From JACVRW01 sp963803245 (GTDB lineage Bacteria; Actinomycetota; Thermoleophilia; Solirubrobacterales; Thermoleophilaceae), in the NCBI GenBank assembly GCA_963803245.1, contig CAWDLI010000010.1, positions 4,073 through 68,072 of the forward strand: 64,000 nt of DNA. Reading direction: 5' to 3'. Numbering within the stretch: position 1 is the stretch's first letter; every line of letters begins with the position of its first letter. The notes under the pieces are model-generated. The model did not search any database and was not told where the DNA came from. It saw nothing but the letters and a program-made list of their open reading frames with translations. This document shows, piece after piece, positions 34,810 to 43,116 of the stretch. The position numbers were made by a program, and so were the translations under genes.

Positions 34810-34990
34810 TCAGGCGACGGCTTCGAGCGGCACGTCGGCGGCGCGCGGGTGGCGCAGCAGGGCGCCGTCGGCGGCGACCTCGTAGGTGCCGACTCGGTCG
34901 AGCGGCGGCGAGTAGGCGTGCAGGGTCACCGCGGGGGCCTCGCCGGTGTGGCGCACGCGGTGAATGGCCTCGCGGGCGAATATGGGATTT
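34810..34990 (-). pseudogene. Cysteine dioxygenase C-terminal remnant
   Basis: The last about 58 codons of a cupin of the cysteine dioxygenase family remain (HRVRHTGEAPAVTLHAYSPPL, then VGTYEVAADGALLRHP). The remnant has the metal-His-containing final strand and a proper stop. Upstream the frame turns into unrelated sequence at about 34980-34990. The N-terminal two-thirds, including the other metal ligands, are gone, and a lipoprotein gene occupies the place. This looks like a gene truncated by a past rearrangement. Confidence 0.68.
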
Positions 34991-35082
34991 GGCCTCGACT
35001 GCGGCTCGCCACAACTTTCCGGGGCACTCTGGGTTGTGCCGATCATCACCCGTCGGCCCACCGCCCCCGAGAGAGGACCCGA

Positions 35083-36243
35083 ATGAACCGAATCACCCGA
35101 CTGCTGTCGATGCTGGCGCTCGGCGCGGTCGCGCTGACGCTCGCGGGGTGCGTCCCCCTGGCGAGCCCCGGGAAGACCGGCCAGATCGAGTTCGTGGCCT
35201 CGTCCACGAGCGGCGGATGGAAGTGGGATCACTACCGCAACCTCGCCTACCCGTGCAGCATCAACGGGTACCAGACCTTCGTGATCGGGACCAAGGTCGG
35301 CTCCTCGAACACCGAGTCGCGGCCGCTCTGGGTCCGCATGCGCGGCGGCGGCGTGGGCTTCTTCGACGCGAACGGCGACCCGCAGCCCTCGGCGGGCAAC
35401 AAGTCCGAGGAGACCGCCGCGACGTCGATCGGTTTCGTGAACAACAACGCGCTCACCGGCCTCGTGCGCTCCGACGCCGCCGGCTTCCGGATCGTCTCGG
35501 TGTCGATGTGCAACCACGACATCTACAGCGGCGGCGACCAGACGGATCCGAACAACCCGAACACGACGCCCGACGGCGAACCGCGCACCGTGAACGGGCT
35601 CTTCGCCACCAAGGCCGCGATCGCGTTCGCCAAGGAGCAGTACCCGACCGGCAAGGTCATCCTGCACGGCACCAGCGCCGGCTCGGCCGGGGTCTACTCC
35701 GTGGCCTACGGAATGCAGGAGGAGGGCGTTTCGCCGGCGGGGGCGATCGCCGACTCGGGCAGCGTGAACCGGCAGTGGGAGATTGCGCGCGCCGAGCAGA
35801 ACACGTGCGGTGACGACGCGGACGGGCGGGCGATCGACGCGATCGCCGCTCGTCTGCACCCGGGCCTCACGCGGCCGAAGAACCAGCCCGACCTCCTGAT
35901 CGCCCGCGGGGATCTCAGGGTGCCGTTCCTCCACACCTGGAGCCGCGCCGACCCGAACGTGTGCGGCGACACGCCGATGACGTGCACGCTGGCCGACGGC
36001 TCGACGACGACCATGGGCTCGGCCGACTGCTCGCACGAGCTGATCCGCAACGCGATCGCAGGGCTCGGGGCGGGCAACAGGTCGCGCAACCTGCGCCTGT
36101 GCGTGAGCCCCGCCGACGACCCGGGCAGCTGCGCCACGCACGTGGTGACCAGCAAGACGACGCCCAACACCGATCCTGCCGAGGCGCCCGACTACCTCGA
36201 CACGATCATGGACTGGGTGCACGCGCGCTTGGGCGACCCGTAG
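35083..36243 (+). CDS. Lipoprotein, pectin-acetylesterase/Notum-like hydrolase
   Basis: A 386-residue exported lipoprotein. Signal peptide MNRITRLLSMLALGAVALTLAGC ends in lipobox LAGC. The mature protein has KWDHYRNLAYPCSINGYQTF, an oxyanion-like GGGVGFF, CNHDIYSGGDQT and the nucleophile elbow LHGTSAGSAGVYS. SCSHEL-type residues near the C-terminus (ADCSHELIRNAI) may supply the His. This pattern matches carboxylesterases of the pectin acetylesterase/Notum group. Eight cysteines suggest disulfides. It probably deacylates a surface or environmental polymer. Confidence 0.76.
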   Translation: MNRITRLLSMLALGAVALTLAGCVPLASPGKTGQIEFVASSTSGGWKWDHYRNLAYPCSINGYQTFVIGTKVGSSNTESRPLWVRMRGGGVGFFDANGDPQPSAGNKSEETAATSIGFVNNNALTGLVRSDAAGFRIVSVSMCNHDIYSGGDQTDPNNPNTTPDGEPRTVNGLFATKAAIAFAKEQYPTGKVILHGTSAGSAGVYSVAYGMQEEGVSPAGAIADSGSVNRQWEIARAEQNTCGDDADGRAIDAIAARLHPGLTRPKNQPDLLIARGDLRVPFLHTWSRADPNVCGDTPMTCTLADGSTTTMGSADCSHELIRNAIAGLGAGNRSRNLRLCVSPADDPGSCATHVVTSKTTPNTDPAEAPDYLDTIMDWVHARLGDP

Positions 36244-36265
36244 GCCGTCCGCGCCGAGCCGGCGG

Positions 36266-37489
36266 CTAGCCGGTCTTCTCGACGACCATGGCGATGCCCT
36301 GGCCCACGCCGATGCACATCGTGGCCAGGCCGAGCTGAGCGTCGTCGCGGCGCTGGAGCTCGTGGACCATGGTCGTCAGGAGCCGGGCGCCCGAGCACCC
36401 GAGCGGGTGGCCGAGCGCGATGGCCCCGCCGTTCGCGTTGAGGCGCTCGTCCTCGGCGTCGATGCCCCACTCGTCGGTCACCGCCAGCGACTGGGCCGCG
36501 AACGCCTCGTTCAGCTCGATCAGGTCGATGTCCGCGAGGGTCACGCCGGCGCGCTCGAGCGCCTTCTTCGTGGCCGGCACCGGGCCGATGCCCATGATCC
36601 GCGGCGGCACGCCGGCGATCGCCACCGAGCGCACCTTGGCGAGCGGTCGCAGCCCGTGCGCCTTCGCGTACTCGGCGCTCGTGACCATCACGGCCGCGGC
36701 TCCGTCGTTCAGCGGGCTCGAGTTGCCGGCCGTGACGGTGCCGTCCTCCTTGAAGACCGGCTTGAGCTTGGCGAGCGCCTCCAGCGTGCCGTCGCGGCGC
36801 GGGCCCTCGTCGGTCTCCACCACCGTGTCGCCCTTGCGGCCGCGCACCGTCACGGCGATCGTCTCGTCGTCGAAGCGTCCCGCGTCGATCGCGGTCACGG
36901 CCTTCTCGTGGCTGTGGAGGGCGAACCGGTCCTGGCGCACGCGCGGGATCTCGCGCTCCTCGGCCAGGTTCTCGGCGGTCATCCCGAGCGTGTCGGTGTG
37001 GCCGCGGCGCTCCATCTCGGGGTTGGTCATGCGCCAGCCGAGCGTCGAGTCCCAGGCCGTCCGGTTGCCGGACTGGAACGCCTTCTCCCCCTTCTGCATC
37101 ACGAGCGGCGCGCGGCTCATCGACTCCACGCCGCCGCCCACGTACACGTCGGCCTCGCCGAGCATCACCGCGCGGGCGGCCTGGGCCACCGCCTCGAGCC
37201 CTGAGCCGCACAGCCGGTTGACGGTCGCGCCGCCCACCTCGAGCGGGTAGTCGGCCAGGATCAGCGACATCCGCGCGACGTCGCGATTGTCCTCGCCCGC
37301 CTGGTTCGCGCAGCCGAAGTACACGTCCTCGACCTCCGAGGCGGGCACGCCGGCACGCTCGGTGAGCGCTCGCAGCGGGTGGGCGCCCAGGTCGTCCGGG
37401 CGCACCGAGCTGAGCTGCCCGCCGTGGCGCCCGACGGGCGTGCGCACCGCACCGACTATCACCGCTTCATGGGTCCCGCCGTAACTCAC
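36266..37489 (-). CDS. Acetyl-CoA C-acyltransferase (3-ketoacyl-CoA thiolase)
   Basis: A 407-residue thiolase. The acyl-acceptor Cys is in VNRLCGSGLEAV. LIELNEAFAAQ, GGAIALGHPLGCSGARL (catalytic His) and TMCIGVGQGIA (second Cys) are all present. The sequence between residues 130 and 180 (GWRMTNPEMERRGHTDTLG) is like beta-ketoadipyl-CoA and long-chain thiolases rather than acetoacetyl-CoA thiolase. It would cleave 3-ketoacyl-CoA in beta-oxidation or aromatic degradation. It lies 10 bases after the wax synthase gene on the same strand. Confidence 0.93.
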   Translation of the reverse strand: MSYGGTHEAVIVGAVRTPVGRHGGQLSSVRPDDLGAHPLRALTERAGVPASEVEDVYFGCANQAGEDNRDVARMSLILADYPLEVGGATVNRLCGSGLEAVAQAARAVMLGEADVYVGGGVESMSRAPLVMQKGEKAFQSGNRTAWDSTLGWRMTNPEMERRGHTDTLGMTAENLAEEREIPRVRQDRFALHSHEKAVTAIDAGRFDDETIAVTVRGRKGDTVVETDEGPRRDGTLEALAKLKPVFKEDGTVTAGNSSPLNDGAAAVMVTSAEYAKAHGLRPLAKVRSVAIAGVPPRIMGIGPVPATKKALERAGVTLADIDLIELNEAFAAQSLAVTDEWGIDAEDERLNANGGAIALGHPLGCSGARLLTTMVHELQRRDDAQLGLATMCIGVGQGIAMVVEKTG

Positions 37490-37499
37490 AGCGGCGAGT

Positions 37500-38888
37500 C
37501 TAGGCAGGTACCGGCACAGGCCCCCCGGCCAGCTCCAGCAGCTCGCCCACCGACTCGTCCAGCAGCTCCGCGAGCAGGTCCGCGTCCGGCAGCGCGTCGC
37601 AGTCGGCGTAGACGCCGAAGAACGCCTGATCCGCGATCGTCGTCATCCCGATCGACAGCGCGTGCCGGTCCGTGATCGGCACCACCGGATAGACCTCCTC
37701 GAGCTCGCACCCGAGCATGTAAAGCGGCACCGGCGGACCCGGGATGTTCGACACGGTGAGGTTGAACGCGCGCGGGCCCGCCACGAGATGGGAGATCGCG
37801 TGCTGCAGCGTCCGCGGCGCGTACTCGAGCACCTTCATCACGCGGTCCGCCCCCTCCGGCCGGCCGTCGCGCTTGCGCTTGCCCATCTCGTCCATCACCC
37901 AGGTGAGGCGCAGGAGAGGATCGGCCTCGTCGCAGGGCAGGTCCACGAACACGAACGAGATCTGGTTGCCGAGGTCTCCGGCCCCGCTCTCGCCGCGCAC
38001 GCTCACCGGCACCATCGTCTTCAGCCGCACCGGCGGGTCCCCGCGGGACAGGAGGAAGGCACGCACGGCGCCGGCCACGGCTGCGAGCACCACGTCGTTG
38101 ACCGTCGCGCCGAAGCGGTCCTTGATCTGGCGCAGGTCGGCGAGCGGGCGGCGCGCCCGCGCGAGGTGCCGGTGTGGCGAGGTCGGCTCGTTGAGGCAGG
38201 TGCCCGGGGTGGCCGCGCGCAGCGAGTCTGCGAGCGCCCGCACGCTCGGCAGCGCGCCGCCGGCCAGGCCGGCGAGCCGGCGCGGGTGGAGCGTCATCTC
38301 GAGGGGCCAGCGCACGAGTCCGAGCGCGTCGCCGGCGCGATCCGCGATCGCGTCGACCACCAGGGCCACTCCGTCCGGGGTCCGAGCCGGCAGCCAGCGG
38401 TCGGGTTCCGACTGAGCGGCCTCGGGCGTGGGATCCACGAGCAGCGAGGCAAGCTCCACGGCGGCGAGGCCGTCGACCATCGCGTGGTGGGCCTTGCCGA
38501 TCACTCCCACGCGCCCGTCCGGAAGGTCGTCGGCGATCCACAGCTCCCACAGCGGCCGGTCGCGGCCGAGCTGCTCGGACATCACGTCGTCCACCAGCTC
38601 ACCGAGGTCGCGGGAGCGGCTGTGGTGCACGTGGCGGTCGACCGCGAACTGGCTGTCGTCGACCCAGACAGGGTCGTGGAGCGAGAGCGGCACCGGCGCG
38701 AGCTTCTGGCGATAGCGCGGCGCGCGACTCATGCGACGGGCCACGTGATCGCGCATCTCGTCGAAGCGAGGCGCGTCACGACCGGGTTGCGGCGCAAAGC
38801 GGGCCGCCCACCCCACGTGCATGTGCGCCGATGAGCTTTCGAGCTCGAGGAACGACGCATCGAGCGTCGTCAGTCTGCTGCCGGACAT
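37500..38888 (-). CDS. Wax ester synthase/diacylglycerol acyltransferase (WS/DGAT)
   Basis: A 462-residue acyltransferase. The active-site motif is HHAMVDG (HHxxxDG) at about residue 135, and the family landmarks NDVVLAAVAGAVR and the PLYMLG region near the C-terminus are present. The N-terminus SRLTTLDASFLELES is typical. It transfers acyl-CoA to diacylglycerol or a long-chain alcohol, making storage triacylglycerol or wax at the inner membrane. Shine-Dalgarno AAGGAGG lies before the ATG. A perfect 14-base palindrome lies 54 bases upstream of the start. It is probably co-transcribed with the thiolase. Confidence 0.93.
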   Translation of the reverse strand: MSGSRLTTLDASFLELESSSAHMHVGWAARFAPQPGRDAPRFDEMRDHVARRMSRAPRYRQKLAPVPLSLHDPVWVDDSQFAVDRHVHHSRSRDLGELVDDVMSEQLGRDRPLWELWIADDLPDGRVGVIGKAHHAMVDGLAAVELASLLVDPTPEAAQSEPDRWLPARTPDGVALVVDAIADRAGDALGLVRWPLEMTLHPRRLAGLAGGALPSVRALADSLRAATPGTCLNEPTSPHRHLARARRPLADLRQIKDRFGATVNDVVLAAVAGAVRAFLLSRGDPPVRLKTMVPVSVRGESGAGDLGNQISFVFVDLPCDEADPLLRLTWVMDEMGKRKRDGRPEGADRVMKVLEYAPRTLQHAISHLVAGPRAFNLTVSNIPGPPVPLYMLGCELEEVYPVVPITDRHALSIGMTTIADQAFFGVYADCDALPDADLLAELLDESVGELLELAGGPVPVPA

Positions 38889-38941
38889 TCGCGTACCTCC
38901 TTGTACCCCTGTTCAGCCCGGAACGAGCGACGACTTTACGG

Positions 38942-38955
38942 ACTTTGCGCAAAGT
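38942..38955. promoter_or_regulatory. 14-base perfect palindrome upstream of WS/DGAT
   Basis: ACTTTGCGCAAAGT reads identically on both strands and lies 54 bases upstream of the WS/DGAT start, where a TetR- or GntR-type repressor would typically bind. Nearby, AAAGTC recurs on the minus strand, so the site may overlap a promoter. No regulator gene is adjacent. Confidence 0.6.
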
Positions 38956-39099
38956 TCGTCTCCTCGTCGGGAAGGTGGACGGGAAGCGTCCCGCCGGTAC
39001 GTGAGTGCCAGGTAAAAGAGCCGTGATCGCGTAGTGCTCCGCTCCGCTGGGTAATCTCTTAGGTGGGAGGAGTGCCATGGCAGCTAGCGGAAGGGCTAA

Positions 39100-39267
39100 G
39101 TGAAGACGCAGAAGGAACGCGACGCCGCAAAGCGCGACGAGAAGCTCGCGCACATGCGGGAGCAGATCGACCAGGGAAAGCTCACCGTCCGGAAGATGAC
39201 GGCCAAGGAGCGCGCAGCGCACCCGCCCAAGCCGCGCACCGAGAAGCCGCGCCGCGGCCGCCGGTAA
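39100..39267 (+). CDS. Small basic protein, 55 residues
   Basis: GTG at 39100 opens a 55-residue frame rich in Lys and Arg. It begins with a predicted helix (KTQKERDAAKRDEKLAHMRE), continues QIDQGKLTVRKMTAKERAAH, and ends with a PPKP/RRGRR tail. A purine-rich GCGGAAGG precedes the start. Codons are strongly GC-ended, as expected of a real gene. It lies just upstream of an ECF sigma gene on the same strand. It may bind nucleic acid; the family is not recognised. Confidence 0.62.
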   Translation: MKTQKERDAAKRDEKLAHMREQIDQGKLTVRKMTAKERAAHPPKPRTEKPRRGRR

Positions 39268-39298
39268 GAAATTCGCCGCGCCCGACGCCAAGGATGGT

Positions 39299-39970
39299 GT
39301 GGGCGCCACCTCCCTTGCGCTGAGACCGATCACGGATAGCGTGCCGCTGTCCGTGTCCCGTCCTGCAGCCAGCGCTGTCCTCGCGACCCTCGATCCGGAG
39401 TCGCGCGAGTGGCTGGTGCGCCTTCGCTCGACCGGGAGCGAGCGCGATCGCGCCGTGGCGGAGCTGCACGAGCTCCTTCTGCGCGCCGCGCGCTTCGAGG
39501 TGCGCCGGCGCGCCCCGGCGGCCGACGCGGAGGATCTTGCCCACCAGAGCGCCGACGACGCGCTGGTGGCCGTGCTCGCGAAGCTCGACGGCTTTCGCGG
39601 CGACAGCCGCTTCACCACCTGGGCCTACAAGTTCGCGCTGCTCGAGGCCGGCGTCAGGACGCGCCGGCGGTTGTGGCAGGAGCGCCAGGTCTCGCTCGAC
39701 AGCGAGCGCTGGGACCTGATCGCCGACCTGTCGAGCGGACCGGGCGAGGACGCGGAGACGTCCGAGCTCCTCGGCGCGGTGCGCGTGGCCATCGAAGAGG
39801 AGCTCACGCCGCACCAGCGCGAGGTCCTGGTGGCGATCACGCTGAACGACGTGCCCATCGACGTGCTCACCGAGCGGCTCGGCAGCACGCGCGGCGCCGT
39901 CTACAAGACGCTCCACGACGCGCGGCACAAGCTGCGCCGCCGCCTGGCCGCGGAGGGCCACCCGGTATGA
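39299..39970 (+). CDS. RNA polymerase sigma factor, ECF type
   Basis: A 223-residue sigma-70 family factor. Region 2 runs through DAEDLAHQSADDALVAVLAKL and FRGDSRFTTWAYKFALLEAGVRT (core binding and -10 recognition). Region 4 is TPHQREVLVAITLNDVPIDVLTERL with the helix-turn-helix GSTRGAVYKTLHDARHKLRRRL. GTG 39299 has AAGGA upstream; GTG 39341 is an alternative. The stop overlaps the start of a zinc-finger anti-sigma gene (ATGA), the usual ECF regulator pair. Target promoters are unknown. Confidence 0.9.
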   Translation: MGATSLALRPITDSVPLSVSRPAASAVLATLDPESREWLVRLRSTGSERDRAVAELHELLLRAARFEVRRRAPAADAEDLAHQSADDALVAVLAKLDGFRGDSRFTTWAYKFALLEAGVRTRRRLWQERQVSLDSERWDLIADLSSGPGEDAETSELLGAVRVAIEEELTPHQREVLVAITLNDVPIDVLTERLGSTRGAVYKTLHDARHKLRRRLAAEGHPV

Positions 39971-40194
39971 GCGACCGCGAGCGACTCGCTCGAATCCTCG
40001 GTCCCGCCGGCCCCGAGCTGACCTGCGACGAGTGCTTCGCCGAGCTCGACCGCTACGTCGAGGCCGAGCTGGCCGGCGCGGACGCCGACGCCGCCGTTCC
40101 CGGCATGCGCGCCCATCTCCAGGGGTGCCCCGCGTGCGGCGAGGACCACGAGAGCCTGCTCGCGCTCGTGCAGGGCGAGCGTAAGAACTCGTGA
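39967..40194 (+). CDS. Zinc-finger anti-sigma factor (zf-HC2 type)
   Basis: A 75-residue cytoplasmic protein. Its zinc site is CDECFAELDRYVEAE and MRAHLQGCPACGEDHE: the second Cys of the first pair, plus H-x3-C-x2-C. No membrane helix follows, so it is a short soluble anti-sigma that probably releases its sigma on oxidation or zinc loss. It is translationally coupled to the sigma gene. Confidence 0.87.
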   Translation: MSDRERLARILGPAGPELTCDECFAELDRYVEAELAGADADAAVPGMRAHLQGCPACGEDHESLLALVQGERKNS

Positions 40195-40258
40195 CCCGCT
40201 GACGCCAACTCTCCTGACGCCGCATTTAGGCGGCCACCAACAGACAGGAGACCTGGAG

Positions 40259-40735
40259 ATGTCAGCAACCACCGACGTACTGCTGCCGGATCACGGCGCC
40301 GGCGTGCCCTCGCCGAACGGACATGCGGAGCAGGGAGCGCGCTGGGCCGACCCGCGCTACCAGGCGTTCGCCCTCCTCCGGCTCGCGTTCACCGTCGCGC
40401 CGATCGCCTTCGGCCTCGACAAGTTCTTCAACGTGCTCGTCGACTGGCCCGTCTACCTCGCCCCGTGGATCAACGACATCGCGCCGGGAAGCGGGCAGGA
40501 CTTCATGTACGTGGTCGGCGCGATCGAGATCGTGGCCGGGATCGCGGTGGCGCTCAAGCCCCGCTACGGCGCCTACGTGGTGGCCGCATGGCTGGGCGGC
40601 ATCATCCTCAACCTGCTCACCTACTCGGGCTACTACGACATCGCGTTGCGCGACTTCGGCCTGATGCTCGGCGCCCTCACGCTCGCGCGGCTCGCGTCGG
40701 TCTACGACCCGCCCTTCACGCGTCGTCCGCGCTGA
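40259..40735 (+). CDS. DoxX-like four-helix membrane protein
   Basis: A 158-residue protein with a disordered N-terminus (about 1-35) and four membrane helices. It contains FALLRLAFTVAPIAFGLDKFFNVL, YVVGAIEIVAGIAVAL and YVVAAWLGGIILNLLTYSGYYDI. This layout matches the DoxX/DUF417-like group. It follows the sigma/anti-sigma pair by 64 bases and may be one of its targets, which is speculation. It ends convergently with the VOC gene, overlapping by 20 bases. Confidence 0.75.
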   Translation: MSATTDVLLPDHGAGVPSPNGHAEQGARWADPRYQAFALLRLAFTVAPIAFGLDKFFNVLVDWPVYLAPWINDIAPGSGQDFMYVVGAIEIVAGIAVALKPRYGAYVVAAWLGGIILNLLTYSGYYDIALRDFGLMLGALTLARLASVYDPPFTRRPR

Positions 40736-41135
40736 AGTCCAGCCGGCCCGCCAGGCGCTCGTCCGCCTCGGGCCGGGTCAGCTCGTAGACGGCCAGCCGC
40801 TGGCCGCCGGGGGCGTGGAGCGAGGCGCAGGGTCCGTGCGGGATCCCGAAGCGCGCCTCGATCCGCGCCCCGCGAGCCTCCAGCGCGGTGAGCGCCGCCT
40901 CGAGGTCGGCCACCCGGTGCACCAGCACGGGCGCGTCGCCCTCGAGGTGGCCGGCGAGCATGAGACGCGGACCGGCCTCGGTGAGCTTCACCTGCGCGAC
41001 CCGGGTGCCGAACGCCTCGATCGCGAAGACGGGCTCGGCGCCCAGCACCTCTGTGAAGAACGCGAGGTCGCGGGCCACGTCGCTGCTCGGCATGTAGAGG
41101 AAGTCGAGGGCGTCGAAGGGCGGTGAGGTGGCCAT
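40716..41135 (-). CDS. VOC (glyoxalase/bleomycin resistance-like) protein
   Basis: A 139-residue protein of paired beta-alpha-beta-beta-beta units. The first starts FLYMPSSDVARDLAFFTEVLGAEPVF, and the second is VADLEAALTALEARGARIEA with LHAPGGQRLAVYEL. Metal ligands are not obvious at the first position. It is divergent from the P450 gene with 56 bases between starts. It could be a dioxygenase, a glyoxalase-like enzyme or a binding protein. Confidence 0.82.
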   Translation of the reverse strand: MATSPPFDALDFLYMPSSDVARDLAFFTEVLGAEPVFAIEAFGTRVAQVKLTEAGPRLMLAGHLEGDAPVLVHRVADLEAALTALEARGARIEARFGIPHGPCASLHAPGGQRLAVYELTRPEADERLAGRLDFSADDA

Positions 41136-41191
41136 CTGGGTCGTCCAGGCACGCTAGCCGCGCGGCCGCGCCCTGCCAAGCTGTCGGCCGG

Positions 41192-42511
41192 ATGCACAGC
41201 GAGCCGATCACCGGGCTGCCCCCCGGGCCGCGTCTCCCGCGCTGGATGCAGACGGCCGGGTTCATCTTCCAGCCCTCGCGCTTCATCGACGGCTGCCGGC
41301 GCCGCTATGGCGACGTGGTGACCTTCCGGAGCCTGTTCGACCCGTGCTTCGTGATGGTGTTCGACCCGGAGATCGCCAAGCAGGTGTTCCGCGGCTCGCC
41401 CGACCGGCTGCGCGCCGGCGAGGCGAACGCCGTGCTCGGTCCCGTGGTGGGCGCGCGCTCGGTGCTGCTGCTCGACGGCGCGGAGCATCTGCGCGAGCGC
41501 AAGCTGCTGCTGCCGCCGTTCCACGGCGAGCGGATGCGCGCGTACGAGCGCGTCATGACCGAGGCGGCCGACAGGGCGATCGACTCGTGGCCCGTGGGCC
41601 GGGAGTTCACGCTCCTGCCGTCACTGCGCTCGCTCACCCTCGACGTGATCCTGCGCGCGGTGTTCGGCGTGGACGAGGGCCCCCGCCTCGAGGAGCTCAA
41701 GCGCCGGATCCGCGCGATGATCGACCCCACCTCCTCGCGCCTGGGACTGATCGCCCTCGCGCTCTCCGGCGGTCGCTTCGGCAGCGGGGCGGGGCAGCGC
41801 TTCGCCGACCGCCGCGGCGCGGTGGACGAGCTGATCTACGAGGAGATCGCCCGGCGCCGCGATGCCCCGGACCTGGCGGAGCGCGAGGACGTGTTCTCGA
41901 TGCTGCTGCTCGCCCGCGACGAGGACGGCCAGGCGATGACCGACGTGGAGCTGCGCGACGAGCTCGTCACCCTGCTCGTGGCCGGGCACGAGACCACGGC
42001 CACCGGGCTCGCCTGGGCGTTCGAGCTGCTGCTGCGCAACCCCGACGTTCTCGCGCGCGCCCGCGCGGGCGACCGCGCCTATCTCGACGCGGTGGTGAAG
42101 GAGACGCTGCGGCTGAAGCCGGTGATCGCGGGCGTGGGCCGCGTGGTCCGCGACGAGCCGTTCCCGCTGGGCCGCTTCGAGATCCCGGTGGGCATCGAGA
42201 TCAATCCGTCGATCGCGGCGATCCACCGGCGGCGCGACCGCTACCCGCAGCCGCGCGAGTACCGGCCCGAGCGCTTCCTGGGCGACGACGCGCCCGACAC
42301 CTACACATGGCTGCCGTTCGGCGGCGGCACCCGGCGCTGCCTGGGCGCGAGCTTCGCCAGCTTCGAGATGGCCGTGGTGATCCGCCGCGTGCTCGAGCGG
42401 ACCGACCTGGCGCCCGCCGGCCGGCGCCCCGAGAAGGGCGTGCGCAAGGGGATCACCTTCACCCCCAAGCGCGGCGTGCGCGTGCTGATGGCTCAGCCCG
42501 CGCGCGCGTAG
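41192..42511 (+). CDS. Cytochrome P450
   Basis: A 439-residue P450. It has the proline hinge LPPGPRLPRWM, the I-helix LVAGHETTAT, the K-helix VKETLRLKP, and the heme loop FGGGTRRCLGASFA with the axial Cys. It shares long runs with the P450 at 27753-29075 (RKLLLPxFHGE, ILRAVFGV, DELIYxEIAxR), so they are paralogues of one family. Its tail overlaps the convergent sortase gene by 19 bases. The substrate is unknown. Confidence 0.93.
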   Translation: MHSEPITGLPPGPRLPRWMQTAGFIFQPSRFIDGCRRRYGDVVTFRSLFDPCFVMVFDPEIAKQVFRGSPDRLRAGEANAVLGPVVGARSVLLLDGAEHLRERKLLLPPFHGERMRAYERVMTEAADRAIDSWPVGREFTLLPSLRSLTLDVILRAVFGVDEGPRLEELKRRIRAMIDPTSSRLGLIALALSGGRFGSGAGQRFADRRGAVDELIYEEIARRRDAPDLAEREDVFSMLLLARDEDGQAMTDVELRDELVTLLVAGHETTATGLAWAFELLLRNPDVLARARAGDRAYLDAVVKETLRLKPVIAGVGRVVRDEPFPLGRFEIPVGIEINPSIAAIHRRRDRYPQPREYRPERFLGDDAPDTYTWLPFGGGTRRCLGASFASFEMAVVIRRVLERTDLAPAGRRPEKGVRKGITFTPKRGVRVLMAQPARA

Positions 42512-43116
42512 AGGATGACGTTGTCCCGGTAGCCCTCCCCCTGCGTGAACGGCCCGCCACAGGTGACGAGCACGAGCGTCGGCCGCGGCGTCGGGGCATA
42601 GATCAGGTCGCGCCTGAACCGGGTCTTCGCGATCTGAACGCGGCGCACGAGCCGGAACCGGTGAATGCCGCCGCGGCGATCCTCCACCAGGATGCGCGTG
42701 CGCTGCCGCAGCGTTCGCAGGCTGGCGAACAGCGCCGGCCCTGCCTGCGAGTCCACGTGACTCACGATCACGGCCCGGCCCGGCTCCCCCGGGCGCGGTC
42801 CGCCCTCGAACCAGCCCGCCCTGCCGGGCGGGGGTATCTCGAGCTGACCGCCCACCGCGCGAATGGAGTCCACCGGACCCTGCACGCCGGCGGCGGGAAT
42901 GGATATGCCGAGCGGTCGCGCCGGGCGGCGCGACCGCGATGCCGGCCGCAGATCGACCTGCGGCAGCGCCGCGGGCGGCTTCGCCACCGGGGCCGGCGGC
43001 GACCCGCGCCCGCGCTCCGGCAGGACGAGATACGCGGTGAACGAGCCCGCGAGCAGCGCCGGGAGGAGGATCGACAACAGCAGGTGGCCCGGCCGAGGGC
43101 CGGCCTCAGTTGCCAC
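42493..43116 (-). CDS. Class F sortase
   Basis: A 207-residue transpeptidase. An N-terminal signal anchor (LLLSILLPALLAGSFTAYLVL) is followed by a Pro/Arg-rich linker and a sortase barrel. The catalytic His is in VIVSHVDSQAG and the Cys in LVLVTCGGPFT, with an Arg in GYRDNVILYAR. It cleaves a C-terminal sorting signal and attaches the protein to the envelope. One candidate substrate in this window is the LPSTG cupredoxin at 2735-3505. It is adjacent to and overlaps a DUF4397 protein gene, a pairing seen in other Actinobacteria. Confidence 0.88.
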   Translation of the reverse strand: MATEAGPRPGHLLLSILLPALLAGSFTAYLVLPERGRGSPPAPVAKPPAALPQVDLRPASRSRRPARPLGISIPAAGVQGPVDSIRAVGGQLEIPPPGRAGWFEGGPRPGEPGRAVIVSHVDSQAGPALFASLRTLRQRTRILVEDRRGGIHRFRLVRRVQIAKTRFRRDLIYAPTPRPTLVLVTCGGPFTQGEGYRDNVILYARAG

